Shown piece by piece: positions 14,478 through 22,868 of a DNA stretch of 43,887 bases; the stretch's first letter is position 1; each line of letters begins with the position of its first letter. The stretch comes from Methylococcaceae bacterium (GTDB lineage: Bacteria > Pseudomonadota > Gammaproteobacteria > Methylococcales > Methylomonadaceae): contig CANNNN010000002.1 in assembly GCA_947506075.1 (NCBI GenBank), positions 1 through 43,887 on the forward strand. The letters run 5' to 3'. The position numbers and the translations under genes are program-made. Below the pieces are notes generated by a model. It did not search any database. It worked only from the letters and a program-made list of their open reading frames with translations, and was not told the DNA's origin.

Positions 14478-14768
14478 AAAAATCGTTTTTCCACGAAAAA
14501 CACTAGGACGGGACGGATTAGGAAGTCTACATTCAAGTTGCAGGGTACGCTATGCGTACCTTGAATGCCGAAAAGATACGCACAGCAAACCCTGTAAGGG
14601 ATGAAAACTTATTAACTTGAACATTGGTGTTACAGGTCTTTTAGTGGATGTGCAAAGTTTATCCATCCTACCAATCGCTCTGTTCGAGTTATTTTACTTT
14701 CGTTCCTAAATACCAAACCTGTTCCGTCTTAAGTGAATGATCATTTTTTCTTTTGGATTTGATTCTTG
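14478..14768. other. Intergenic region between mfnB and a hybrid kinase
   Basis: About 290 bases. It holds one strong hairpin (14531-14566) and AT-rich sequence before the kinase gene. I see no gene on either strand and no well-formed terminator or promoter. Confidence 0.5.
14531..14566. repeat. Bulged hairpin
   Basis: An inner palindrome GGTACGC-TAT-GCGTACC (14544-14560) is extended by outer arms ATTCAA (14531-14536) and TTGAAT (14561-14566), with a seven-base bulge on the left. It lies 54 bases after mfnB and has no T-tract, so it looks like another intergenic palindromic element that could still stabilise the operon's 3-prime end. Confidence 0.5.
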
Positions 14769-17700
14769 ATGAACTGTTCTTTTTTAAAGGTTACCCTATT
14801 AATCGCAGCGAGCATACTGTGTCCTGCCTATGCCGCAGCTCTGCCGAAAACCAACGCGGCAATAGACGAACCCGTGCATCTACAACTCCGCTGGCATCAT
14901 CAATTTCAATTTGCCGGATACTATGCGGCCATCGAAAAAGGCTATTACCATAAAGCCGGACTTGAAGTCATCATCCACGAAGGAGAACCCGGGAAAACGC
15001 CAGTACAGGAAGTACTGAATGGTCATGCCCAATACGGCGAGGCCAATAGCGAGTTGCTGTTAGAACGCTTGCGCGGCGCGCAGCTGGTTGCGCTGGCGGC
15101 TATCTATCAGCATTCTCCGTCGGTATTACTGGCACGCAAAGACGCAGGCATACTGGCACCCGAAGATTTAATCGACAAAAAAGTCATGATGATGGATCCA
15201 GCGATGGACGCCGATTTTGTTGCAATGTTCACCAACGAAGGCATCGCTATTAACCGCATTCAGCTCATGGCCAGCAGCTACCAGATCCAGGATCTGGCCG
15301 ATCGCAAAGTCGATGCCTTTAACTCCTATATCAGCAATGAACCTTATTTCTTACGGCAACAGGGCATCGAATACACCGTTCTGAACCCGCGCAACTACGG
15401 CGTAGACTTTTACAGTGACATCCTGTTCACCTCCGAACAAGAAATCAAGCAACACCCGGAGCGGGTAAAAGCTTTTCGAGAGGCAAGCCTTGCTGGCTGG
15501 CGATACGCGATGGATCATCCTCAGGAAATCATCGAGCTGTTAATCAATAAATATCATGTTACCAAACCGAGAGCCCATCTTGAATTTGAAGCTGAAGCGA
15601 TGCAAAGCCTCATACTGCCTGACTTGATGGAATTAGGCCACATGAACCCCTGGCGTTGGCAACACATGACCGAAACTTTTATAAATGCCGGCATGGTTGA
15701 AAACAACCGCTACCTGCAAGGTTTTGTTTACGATCCGGACCCGATCGCCGATAAAAAAGTTCTACTGCACTATGCACTGGCTTTTTCATTAATCTCAATA
15801 GCTACCACTCTGCTTGCATTGCTGTTCTATTTCGCCTATCGCTCGGTAAAGCGTGAAAATCGGCTGCGTTTGCAGACCGAAGATGCCTTGCAATCCAGTG
15901 AAGACCGCTTCAAAACCATGTTCGATCGAGCGCCTTTGGGTATTGCGTTAATCGACTCGCTGACTGGGCATATCTATTCAGCCAATCCGATGTTTACCAA
16001 GATAGTTGGCAGAACACTGGACGAGATGCCCGGCACCAACTGGATGACTATCACTGATGGCGGTGATGCGCAGGAATATTTCAAATACATGGCACAACTG
16101 AATACCAGAAAAATTGAACTTTTCAAGATGCAAAAAGCCTATCTACATCCCGATGGCACGGTGGTCTGGACTAAAATGACGGTTGCGCCGATGGAAATAG
16201 AGGATAAACAGCATCAGCAACATCTGTGCATGCTAGAAGATATTACCGAACCCAAAAAAGCCGGAGAAGCTTTGCGTGAAAGCGAAGCTCGCTTTCACTC
16301 TTTTTACGAACTTGATTTGATCGGCCTGGCTATTACTTCCCCTGAAAAAAGCTGGATACGCATTAACAATTATCTGTGCAATATGCTGGAATACGCCGAG
16401 TCTGAATTGCTTGACATGACCTGGACAGAGCTCACGTATCCGGAAGATCTTGAGACAGATGTCAATCAGTTTGCGCGTTTATTGAATAATGAAATTGATC
16501 GCTATGCGTTGGAAAAGCGCTTTGTCAGTCGTAGCGGAAAAGTCATCCCGACTAAACTGGTCATGCAATGCATACGTAAACCCGATAGCTCTGTCGATTA
16601 TGTAACCATGATGGTGGAAAACATCACCGCTAGTAAGCGTTTGGAGAATAAGCGTAAAGACAGTGAAGAACGACTAAGATTCGTGCTGGAAGGCAGTCTG
16701 CTGGGCTTTTGGGATTGGAATCTTACGACCAACGTCGTAAAACGCAACCATCTCTGGGCTGAAATGTTGGGCTATACGCTAGCTGAAATAGAGTTGACTT
16801 GCCAACAATGGGGTGATTTTATTCATCCCGCCGACCTGGAAAATGCCTGGAAGTCGATACACGATCACCTTGAAGGAAGATCGCCGTCACACAAACTCAC
16901 TTACCGGATGAAAACTAAAGACGGCACTTACAAATGGATACTGGATCGAGCCAGAATTGTCCAGCGCGGTCCGGACGGTCATCCAATCCGCATGTGCGGC
17001 ACAAATATCGATGTTACCGAGCAAAAAAACACCGAAGATGCGCTGCGTGAAAGCGAAAGCCGCTTTCGCAATTTGTACGAAAAAGCGCCGCTGGCCTACC
17101 AGTCACTGGATATTTCCTCCAACATTCTCGATGTAAATGAATCCTGGCTAGCGCTGCTAGGCTATGACTGCGCTGATGTCAGCGGTCATTTTGTCGGTGA
17201 TTTCATGACCGAGGATGCCCTAAAATTACTCAATAATAAATTAAATCTTCAGATCAACAACGATCATATCGATGGTCTGCTGTGCGAATTTATCTGCAAA
17301 GACGGCACTCGGCGCCTGCTCAGTGTCAATGGCCAAATTGCCCGCAACAGCATGGGCAATTTTTTACGCACTCATTGCATTTTAACTGACATCACTGAAA
17401 TACTGCAGGCCAAATATGCAGCCGAAGCCGCCAACACAGCAAAAAATATGTTTCTGGCCAACCTCAGCCATGAATTGCGCACCCCGTTAAATGGCATTTT
17501 AGGTTTTACCGGCTTACTACAAAAAAAATCCTCCTTTTCTGCAGAAGATAAAAAACAAATTGATATCATCCGGCAGTGCGGTGAAAACCTGTTAACACTG
17601 ATTACCGATCTGCTGGATATAGCGGCCATTGAATCGAAGCAAATCAAACTGCACCTTAGCGAATTTGATTTTAACGCGTTGCTGAGCAATATGGTGGAAA

Positions 17701-18518
17701 TATTCAAACTTCAGGCTGATGAAAAACAACTGGCATTAATCGTAAACAATACAGTCAACTCTCATCACCTGCACGGCGATGAAAAACGTATCGGGCAAAT
17801 CATTGTCAATTTACTGAATAACGCTATTAAATATACAAACCAGGGGCAGGTCGCCATTTCGTCCCGCTATCAGAACGGAACATTGAATATCACCGTTGAG
17901 GATACCGGTTGCGGAATTGCTAAAGAAGATCTGGAACAGATTTTTTCTCCGTTTATACAAATCAATACTGGCGACTTTATCAAAGAAGGCGTGGGTCTTG
18001 GTCTTGCGATCACCCGAGAGCTGATTACTCAAATGGATGGCGTTCTATCGGTAACCAGTACCCCCGATGTTGGCAGTGTTTTTTCAGTTTCATTACCGCT
18101 GCCTGCCGTTGAAAAAAACAGTGCGCTAGAAATTGTTCAAAAACCAGTCAGTACCAACACAACTGATAAAACCCGTGTATTAATAGCCGATGACAATCAA
18201 ATCAATTTGTTGCTGCTGGCTAACCTGCTTGAACTGAAAGGATGCAGGGTGGACTCGGCCATGAACGGCAAAGAAGCGCTAGATTTAATCAACGAAAACC
18301 GCTACCAAGTGGCCCTGATAGACCTTAATATGCCGGTGATGACTGGTCTGGAGTTGGTAAAAATCCTTAGAAGTCAGCATAACCCGTTAAAAATAGCCGC
18401 TGTCAGCGCTTACGCCAATGACAATAAAATAGCCGAAGCACTTGCTGCGGGTTTTGATTATTACCTAACCAAGCCGGTAGACGAAGATCAGTTGCTAGCG
18501 CTGTTAAACGGAAGCTAA
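14769..18518 (+). CDS. Hybrid histidine kinase with NMT1/THI5-like periplasmic sensor
   Basis: The product has 1249 residues. A signal peptide or N-terminal anchor ends near residue 25. Residues 38-300 form an NMT1/THI5-like solute-binding domain (LRWHHQFQFAGYYAAIEKGYY, then GHAQYGEANSELLLERLRG), the fold that binds thiamine-pyrimidine-like ligands in ABC systems. One membrane helix follows near 336-360, then about four PAS domains (roughly 375-890). HisKA has the phospho-acceptor H901 (SHELRTP). The ATPase has NNAIKYTN, DTGCGI and GVGLGLAI. A C-terminal receiver has D1185. There is no HPt domain. A TTG immediately precedes the chosen ATG and could be used. The partner regulator is not nearby. 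The ligand is unknown, and the neighbours are not thiamine genes. Confidence 0.88.
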   Translation: MNCSFLKVTLLIAASILCPAYAAALPKTNAAIDEPVHLQLRWHHQFQFAGYYAAIEKGYYHKAGLEVIIHEGEPGKTPVQEVLNGHAQYGEANSELLLERLRGAQLVALAAIYQHSPSVLLARKDAGILAPEDLIDKKVMMMDPAMDADFVAMFTNEGIAINRIQLMASSYQIQDLADRKVDAFNSYISNEPYFLRQQGIEYTVLNPRNYGVDFYSDILFTSEQEIKQHPERVKAFREASLAGWRYAMDHPQEIIELLINKYHVTKPRAHLEFEAEAMQSLILPDLMELGHMNPWRWQHMTETFINAGMVENNRYLQGFVYDPDPIADKKVLLHYALAFSLISIATTLLALLFYFAYRSVKRENRLRLQTEDALQSSEDRFKTMFDRAPLGIALIDSLTGHIYSANPMFTKIVGRTLDEMPGTNWMTITDGGDAQEYFKYMAQLNTRKIELFKMQKAYLHPDGTVVWTKMTVAPMEIEDKQHQQHLCMLEDITEPKKAGEALRESEARFHSFYELDLIGLAITSPEKSWIRINNYLCNMLEYAESELLDMTWTELTYPEDLETDVNQFARLLNNEIDRYALEKRFVSRSGKVIPTKLVMQCIRKPDSSVDYVTMMVENITASKRLENKRKDSEERLRFVLEGSLLGFWDWNLTTNVVKRNHLWAEMLGYTLAEIELTCQQWGDFIHPADLENAWKSIHDHLEGRSPSHKLTYRMKTKDGTYKWILDRARIVQRGPDGHPIRMCGTNIDVTEQKNTEDALRESESRFRNLYEKAPLAYQSLDISSNILDVNESWLALLGYDCADVSGHFVGDFMTEDALKLLNNKLNLQINNDHIDGLLCEFICKDGTRRLLSVNGQIARNSMGNFLRTHCILTDITEILQAKYAAEAANTAKNMFLANLSHELRTPLNGILGFTGLLQKKSSFSAEDKKQIDIIRQCGENLLTLITDLLDIAAIESKQIKLHLSEFDFNALLSNMVEIFKLQADEKQLALIVNNTVNSHHLHGDEKRIGQIIVNLLNNAIKYTNQGQVAISSRYQNGTLNITVEDTGCGIAKEDLEQIFSPFIQINTGDFIKEGVGLGLAITRELITQMDGVLSVTSTPDVGSVFSVSLPLPAVEKNSALEIVQKPVSTNTTDKTRVLIADDNQINLLLLANLLELKGCRVDSAMNGKEALDLINENRYQVALIDLNMPVMTGLELVKILRSQHNPLKIAAVSAYANDNKIAEALAAGFDYYLTKPVDEDQLLALLNGS

Positions 18519-18599
18519 CAAAAATACCAGGCTATTACTTTGTTTATCTACAAAAATAACGAAAATTTTGCTGCACTACGGAGTTTGCAATCATAGGTT

Positions 18600-18614
18600 G
18601 TCGAAGCCTTCGAC
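18600..18614. repeat. Short perfect inverted repeat
   Basis: Seven-base arms GTCGAAG and CTTCGAC flank one base. It lies in the 126-base gap between the convergent kinase gene (ending at 18518) and the AI-2E-family gene (ending at 18645). It could help stop transcription from either side, but no T-tract follows. Confidence 0.35.
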
Positions 18615-18644
18615 TGTGTTCAGGGCAGGTTTCGTGGAAAAATA

Positions 18645-19703
18645 TTATTCCTGCTCTTGCTGCTGCAACCAGGCTTGCCACACGGACAGCAGGACGGCCA
18701 GAATCACCGGCCCTAAAAACAGACCGACTGCGCCGAAAGCCGAAAGTCCGCCTAAAACACCGAACAACACTACCAGAAAAGGCACCCGACTGGCGCCGCT
18801 GATTACCAACGGCCGGATCACATTATCCACGGTACTGACCGCCAAAAATCCCCACAGCAACAGACCTATGCCTTGCCAAGCCTGGCCCGTCAGCAACAGC
18901 ATGATGCTGATCGGCAGCCATACCAGCGTCGCCCCCATAGGAACCATCGCCAGTAATGCAGTCACTACGCCCAACAGCACCGGCGCCTGAACACCGGCAA
19001 CAAAATAGCCCAAGCCGGCCACCATGCCCTGTCCCAATGCCGCAAGCACCAGACCGTAAACCACGGCCCGCGTCGTTAACCCTGCGGCTTGCAGATAAAC
19101 ATGCTGATATTTTCCAAGAAAACGTACCAGACCTTGTTGCAATTGCCTGACGGCTTCATCCCCTCCCCTGAAACAAAAAAACACCGTCACCAGGATAACG
19201 CCCAACTTCACAACATTCCGACCGATACTGCCGAGAAATCCGGCAAATTCACCAAACCACTGCTTAGCCCAATCGGTAAATTGCGCTATCACTCCTGCCC
19301 GGTCATCAGTCAACCTATCCAGCCAGTGCTGCGCAGTGTTGCCCAGCCACGGTATGCGCTTGATAAAATCCGGCAGCGTGAACGCCTTCTGACCCATGCC
19401 GCTGACCAGGGATTGATAAGCGAGTTTCAGTTCATCCTGCAACATCGCGACCAGCCAGTAAACGGTCAAAAAGATGACCGCCGCAATAATCGCTGTCATC
19501 AGCGCCGCACTGAGCGTGGCTTTACCTTTTAGTTGCTGCCTTAAGCACAGATAAACCGGCCAGACCACATAGGCGATAATCAACGCCCAGATCAGAGTCA
19601 GAAAATACTCGCGCAACACCATAAAGCCCAGCCATAATAGACCGGCCAGCAGTATGCCGGGGATCAGCTGACGCATCGGTGTATTGTCAGGAGAATTATT
19701 CAT
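18645..19703 (-). CDS. AI-2E transporter family (PerM/UPF0118) permease
   Basis: The product is a 352-residue inner-membrane protein. The pattern is typical: paired hydrophobic helices at the N-terminus (PGILLAGLLWLGFMVLREYF, then IWALIIAYVVWPVY), a soluble amphipathic segment around residues 85-150, and a helical C-terminal half with the conserved GVVTALLAMVPMGATLVWLP and VDNVIRPLVISG motifs. Members include TqsA, a reported AI-2 exporter, and sodium/proton antiporter-like proteins, so the substrate cannot be assigned. Its ATG directly abuts the stop of the upstream MFS gene with no spacer, so the two are probably translated from one message. Confidence 0.85.
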   Translation of the reverse strand: MNNSPDNTPMRQLIPGILLAGLLWLGFMVLREYFLTLIWALIIAYVVWPVYLCLRQQLKGKATLSAALMTAIIAAVIFLTVYWLVAMLQDELKLAYQSLVSGMGQKAFTLPDFIKRIPWLGNTAQHWLDRLTDDRAGVIAQFTDWAKQWFGEFAGFLGSIGRNVVKLGVILVTVFFCFRGGDEAVRQLQQGLVRFLGKYQHVYLQAAGLTTRAVVYGLVLAALGQGMVAGLGYFVAGVQAPVLLGVVTALLAMVPMGATLVWLPISIMLLLTGQAWQGIGLLLWGFLAVSTVDNVIRPLVISGASRVPFLVVLFGVLGGLSAFGAVGLFLGPVILAVLLSVWQAWLQQQEQE

Positions 19704-20984
19704 TTATAGCCACCGATTATCCCGAGTTTCTCGTATTAAATACACGGCAATCAAACTGATAGACGCAGCCAGCGAGATATATCCGCCAACCCAGGATAAT
19801 CCGCCTTCGGTAACCAGCCGTTGCGCGATATACGGCGCAAATGAAGCGCCGATGATACCGCCTAAGTTATAGGCCGTACCCGCGCCGGTATACCGTAACT
19901 GAGAGGGAAACAGTTCGGGCAGCAAGGCACCCATCGGGGCGAACGTGGCGCCCATTAAAAACAGCTCCAAGGACAGGAAAACGGTAATGATCAACGGCGA
20001 GCCACTTTCCAACATCGGTTTTAACAGGAAACCGGACAAGAAAGCTCCGCTTCCGGCAATAAGTAAAACAGGACGGCGTCCGAATCGATCACCTGCCCAG
20101 GCCGACAAGGGTGTCGCGGCGGCCATAAACACGACCGCCACGCACAACATCAGAAGAAATTGCTGACGCGGAATGTGCAAGGTGGTGGTGCCGTAACTCA
20201 GCGAAAATACAGTTGAAATATAAAACAACGCATAACAAACTACCATAGCCAGCGCTCCCAGAATCAATGAAGCAACATGGGATGTTAGTAGGTCCTTCAG
20301 CGGCATACCTACCTGTTGATGCTGTTGTAACACCTTGGTAAAGACCGGGGTTTCAGCCAGGGTCAGACGCACATACAAACCTATCATGACCAGCACCGAA
20401 CTGGCAAGAAACGGGATACGCCAGCCCCAGCCTTGAAACTCCTGCTCGGTCAGAACATGAGCCAAAAGCAAAAAACTGCCGGTGGCGCACAGAAAGCCCA
20501 CCGGAGGCCCCAACTGCGGAAACATGCCATACCAGCCCCGCTTCCCGGCCGGGGCATTCTCGGTAGCCAATAACGCCGCTCCGCCCCATTCGCCGCCCAG
20601 GCCTATGCCCTGACCAAAGCGTAACAGACATAACAAGGCCGGCGCCCAGGCGCCAATAGTCTCATAACCGGGCAGCACGCCAATCAAGGTAGTGGATATG
20701 CCCATGACCAGCAGCGAGGTGACCAACGTGGTTTTACGGCCGATGCGGTCGCCGAAATGGCCGAACACCATCGCGCCCAAAGGTCGGGTCAGAAAAGCAA
20801 CAGCGAAGGTAAGAAAGGCGCTGAGTGCTTGCGTGGTCGGATTGCCGCCGGGAAAAAATACCGGACCGATAACCAAGGCTGCGGCCATGCCGTAGATATA
20901 AAAATCGTAGAATTCGATAGCCGTGCCGATGAAGCTGGCCAAGGCGATGCGGGTAACGGAGGAGGAGGAGGAGGAGTTGGTCAT
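19704..20984 (-). CDS. MFS transporter of the metabolite:H+ symporter (MHS) type
   Basis: The product has 426 residues and about twelve membrane helices. The first helix reads ASFIGTAIEFYDFYIYGMAA, the hallmark start of MHS transporters (ProP, ShiA and KgtP relatives). The loop FGHFGDRIGRKTTL is the MFS signature between helices 2 and 3, and GLGGEWGGAALLATE is also MHS-specific. Substrates in this group are organic acids or osmolytes; the specificity is unknown here. AAGG lies six bases before the ATG. Codons 4-9 are a run of serines encoded by six GGA triplets on the plus strand. It is followed with no gap by the AI-2E-family gene. Confidence 0.9.
   Translation of the reverse strand: MTNSSSSSSVTRIALASFIGTAIEFYDFYIYGMAAALVIGPVFFPGGNPTTQALSAFLTFAVAFLTRPLGAMVFGHFGDRIGRKTTLVTSLLVMGISTTLIGVLPGYETIGAWAPALLCLLRFGQGIGLGGEWGGAALLATENAPAGKRGWYGMFPQLGPPVGFLCATGSFLLLAHVLTEQEFQGWGWRIPFLASSVLVMIGLYVRLTLAETPVFTKVLQQHQQVGMPLKDLLTSHVASLILGALAMVVCYALFYISTVFSLSYGTTTLHIPRQQFLLMLCVAVVFMAAATPLSAWAGDRFGRRPVLLIAGSGAFLSGFLLKPMLESGSPLIITVFLSLELFLMGATFAPMGALLPELFPSQLRYTGAGTAYNLGGIIGASFAPYIAQRLVTEGGLSWVGGYISLAASISLIAVYLIRETRDNRWL
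20958..20976. repeat. GGA trinucleotide repeat inside the MFS gene
   Basis: Six tandem GGA units on the plus strand encode six serines (TCC codons) just after the start of the MFS transporter. Changes by whole triplets would keep the frame, so this could vary the N-terminal tail without inactivating the gene. Confidence 0.8.
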
Positions 20985-21034
20985 GAATGCCTTGAACCTA
21001 AAACGGCGATTAGCAAGCGTAGCGGAGGTGCAAA

Positions 21035-21172
21035 CCCATATGCATCAAGCTAAGCCACTTTCAGCTTTGGAATGCAGGCTACGTCAGAAAACAGGCGAAG
21101 CCTGCACTTCAGTCGCCCATAAACTTAAAGCTGGATTCGCCAACATTCTGTGCTTAGCTTGATGCTTATGGG
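21035..21172. repeat. Nested inverted-repeat element of about 140 bp
   Basis: Outer arms of about 22 bases (21035-21058 and 21149-21172, core GCATCAAGCTAAG / CTTAGCTTGATGC) pair with two small bulges. A middle pair follows (TCAGCTTT at 21060s with AAAGCTGGA at 21127-21135). An inner hairpin GCAGGCT/AGCCTGC lies at 21074-21105. The whole 261-base gap between the small protein gene and the MFS gene is largely this element. It has no coding potential. It could be a MITE-like element or a structured RNA. Confidence 0.6.
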
Positions 21173-21245
21173 CTACAAACCCCGACCGGCATCACGAACC
21201 TGGAAAGGCGCGCATGGCACGCCCAACGCAGGTCTTTTTTGTTTA

Positions 21246-21533
21246 TCAATCCAATTGCGTCCAGTCTTCGAGCGCCGCAATAATGGCCTTAGCTTGATCC
21301 TTACTGGAAATATTAAACTTGGATTTTTGCTTGTATTCGCCATTTTGCTTCTGATAACGGCGTATCGTGTATTTATCGGGGCCGTATTCTTCCTTGGCCC
21401 GGTTCCAATCCTGATAACGGTACATGACCGTAGCCCAGGCGCCTTTGGTCAGCACCTTCTTGTCCAGCTCCTTGACTGTCTCAATACCGCCATCTTCGTA
21501 TGTTACAGTCAATTCATCTACAGTTTCAGCCAT
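21246..21533 (-). CDS. Small conserved-looking protein, function unknown
   Basis: The product has 95 residues, with a good Shine-Dalgarno (TGGA seven bases before ATG). The N-terminal third is acidic (ETVDELTVTYEDGG), the middle has KGAWATVMYRYQDW, and the C-terminal half is basic, with KYTIRRYQKQNGEYKQKSKFNISS and a terminal helix. The C-terminal pattern of strands plus a final helix is loosely like the single-strand-DNA-binding PC4/YdbC fold, but this is a weak impression. It is downstream of purA on the same strand with a 40-base gap, so it may be expressed from the hisZ-purA message. Confidence 0.7.
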   Translation of the reverse strand: MAETVDELTVTYEDGGIETVKELDKKVLTKGAWATVMYRYQDWNRAKEEYGPDKYTIRRYQKQNGEYKQKSKFNISSKDQAKAIIAALEDWTQLD

Positions 21534-21573
21534 GTTTATTCCAGGTAATTAGTTTACTTGCCAAAACAGCCGC

Positions 21574-22866
21574 TCAAGCGAACGGATGTTCCAGGATAAT
21601 AGTTTCATCTCTATCGGGTCCGGTAGACAAAATCGCAATCTTAACGCCGATCAGTTGTTCAATCCGCTTGATATAAGCTTTGGCGTTATCAGGCAGAGCC
21701 TCGTAATCGGTTACACCGGCAGTGGTTCCGGTCCAGCCGGGCATGTGTTCAATAATCGCCTCACATTCCGCATAGCGGTCCGCACCTAAAGGCGCAGTTT
21801 TGGTTACGGTGCCGTTAAGTCTGTATTCGTTACAAATGCCGACCTTTTCCAAGCCATCGAGCACATCCAGTTTGGTTAAACAAATGCCGCTCAAGCTATT
21901 CATTTTTGCAGATTTGCGCATCGCAACCGCGTCAAACCAGCCGGTACGGCGCTTGCGGCCGGTGGTGGCGCCAAATTCATGACCGACAGTACCCAAATGA
22001 TCGCCGTTCGCATCATGCAATTCGGTCGGGAAAGGACCATTGCCTACGCGAGTCGAATAGGCTTTGGTAATGCCCAGAACATAATCGAGATCAAGCGGCC
22101 CGATGCCAGTACCGGTAGCCGCTCCGCCAGCCGTGGTGCTCGATGACGTCACATAAGGAAACGTGCCGTGATCTATATCCAGCAGAGCGCCTTGAGCGCC
22201 TTCAAATAACAGGTTCTTGCCCTGCTCCTGTAAGGTGTACAATTTTTCGCTGACATCGGTCAACATCGGCTTGATTTGCTCGCCCAGACTTAGCGCTTCA
22301 GCCAGACCTGTTTGATAATCGATAGCGTCAGTATGATAGTAATTTGTCAGCATGAAGTTGTGGTAATCGACCAACTCTTTAAAGCGCTCGGCAAAAACCT
22401 CCGGATTTAAAAAGTCTCCAGCCCGAAGACCACGTCTGGCCGCCTTGTCTTCATAGGCAGGTCCGATGCCGCGACCGGTCGTACCTATCGCCTTGCTACC
22501 GCGCGCTTTTTCACGCGCCTGGTCAATGGCGACATGAACCGGCAATATCAGCGTACAGGCTTCGCTGATCAATAATCTGTTTCTAACAGAAATGCCGGCT
22601 TTTTCAAGTATCTCAATTTCTTCCAACAACGCATTCGGTGATAAAACCACGCCATTGCCTATCATGCACTGTACATTTGCCCTGAGAATGCCAGACGGAA
22701 TAAGATGTAAAACCGTCTTTTCGCCATTTATAACCAGCGTATGTCCTGCATTATGACCGCCCTGAAAACGAATCACAGCTTCCGCCTGCTCCGTTAACAG
22801 ATCAACCAGCTTACCTTTTCCTTCGTCACCCCATTGAGTGCCGATGACTACGACATTTTTTCCCAT
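21574..22866 (-). CDS. purA: Adenylosuccinate synthetase
   Basis: The product has 430 residues, normal length. It joins IMP and aspartate using GTP in the first committed step to AMP. The P-loop-like GTQWGDEGKGK is at residues 9-19, with FQGGHNAGHT, GTTGRGIGPAYEDK and the C-terminal GVKIAILSTGPDRDETI following in order. The frame is open further upstream, but the family starts at MGKNVVVIG and GGA lies eight bases before that ATG, so I place the start at 22866. It begins two bases after hisZ ends. The hisZ-purA pair next to hflKC is a common gammaproteobacterial arrangement. Confidence 0.96.
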   Translation of the reverse strand: MGKNVVVIGTQWGDEGKGKLVDLLTEQAEAVIRFQGGHNAGHTLVINGEKTVLHLIPSGILRANVQCMIGNGVVLSPNALLEEIEILEKAGISVRNRLLISEACTLILPVHVAIDQAREKARGSKAIGTTGRGIGPAYEDKAARRGLRAGDFLNPEVFAERFKELVDYHNFMLTNYYHTDAIDYQTGLAEALSLGEQIKPMLTDVSEKLYTLQEQGKNLLFEGAQGALLDIDHGTFPYVTSSSTTAGGAATGTGIGPLDLDYVLGITKAYSTRVGNGPFPTELHDANGDHLGTVGHEFGATTGRKRRTGWFDAVAMRKSAKMNSLSGICLTKLDVLDGLEKVGICNEYRLNGTVTKTAPLGADRYAECEAIIEHMPGWTGTTAGVTDYEALPDNAKAYIKRIEQLIGVKIAILSTGPDRDETIILEHPFA

Positions 22867-22868
22867 AA

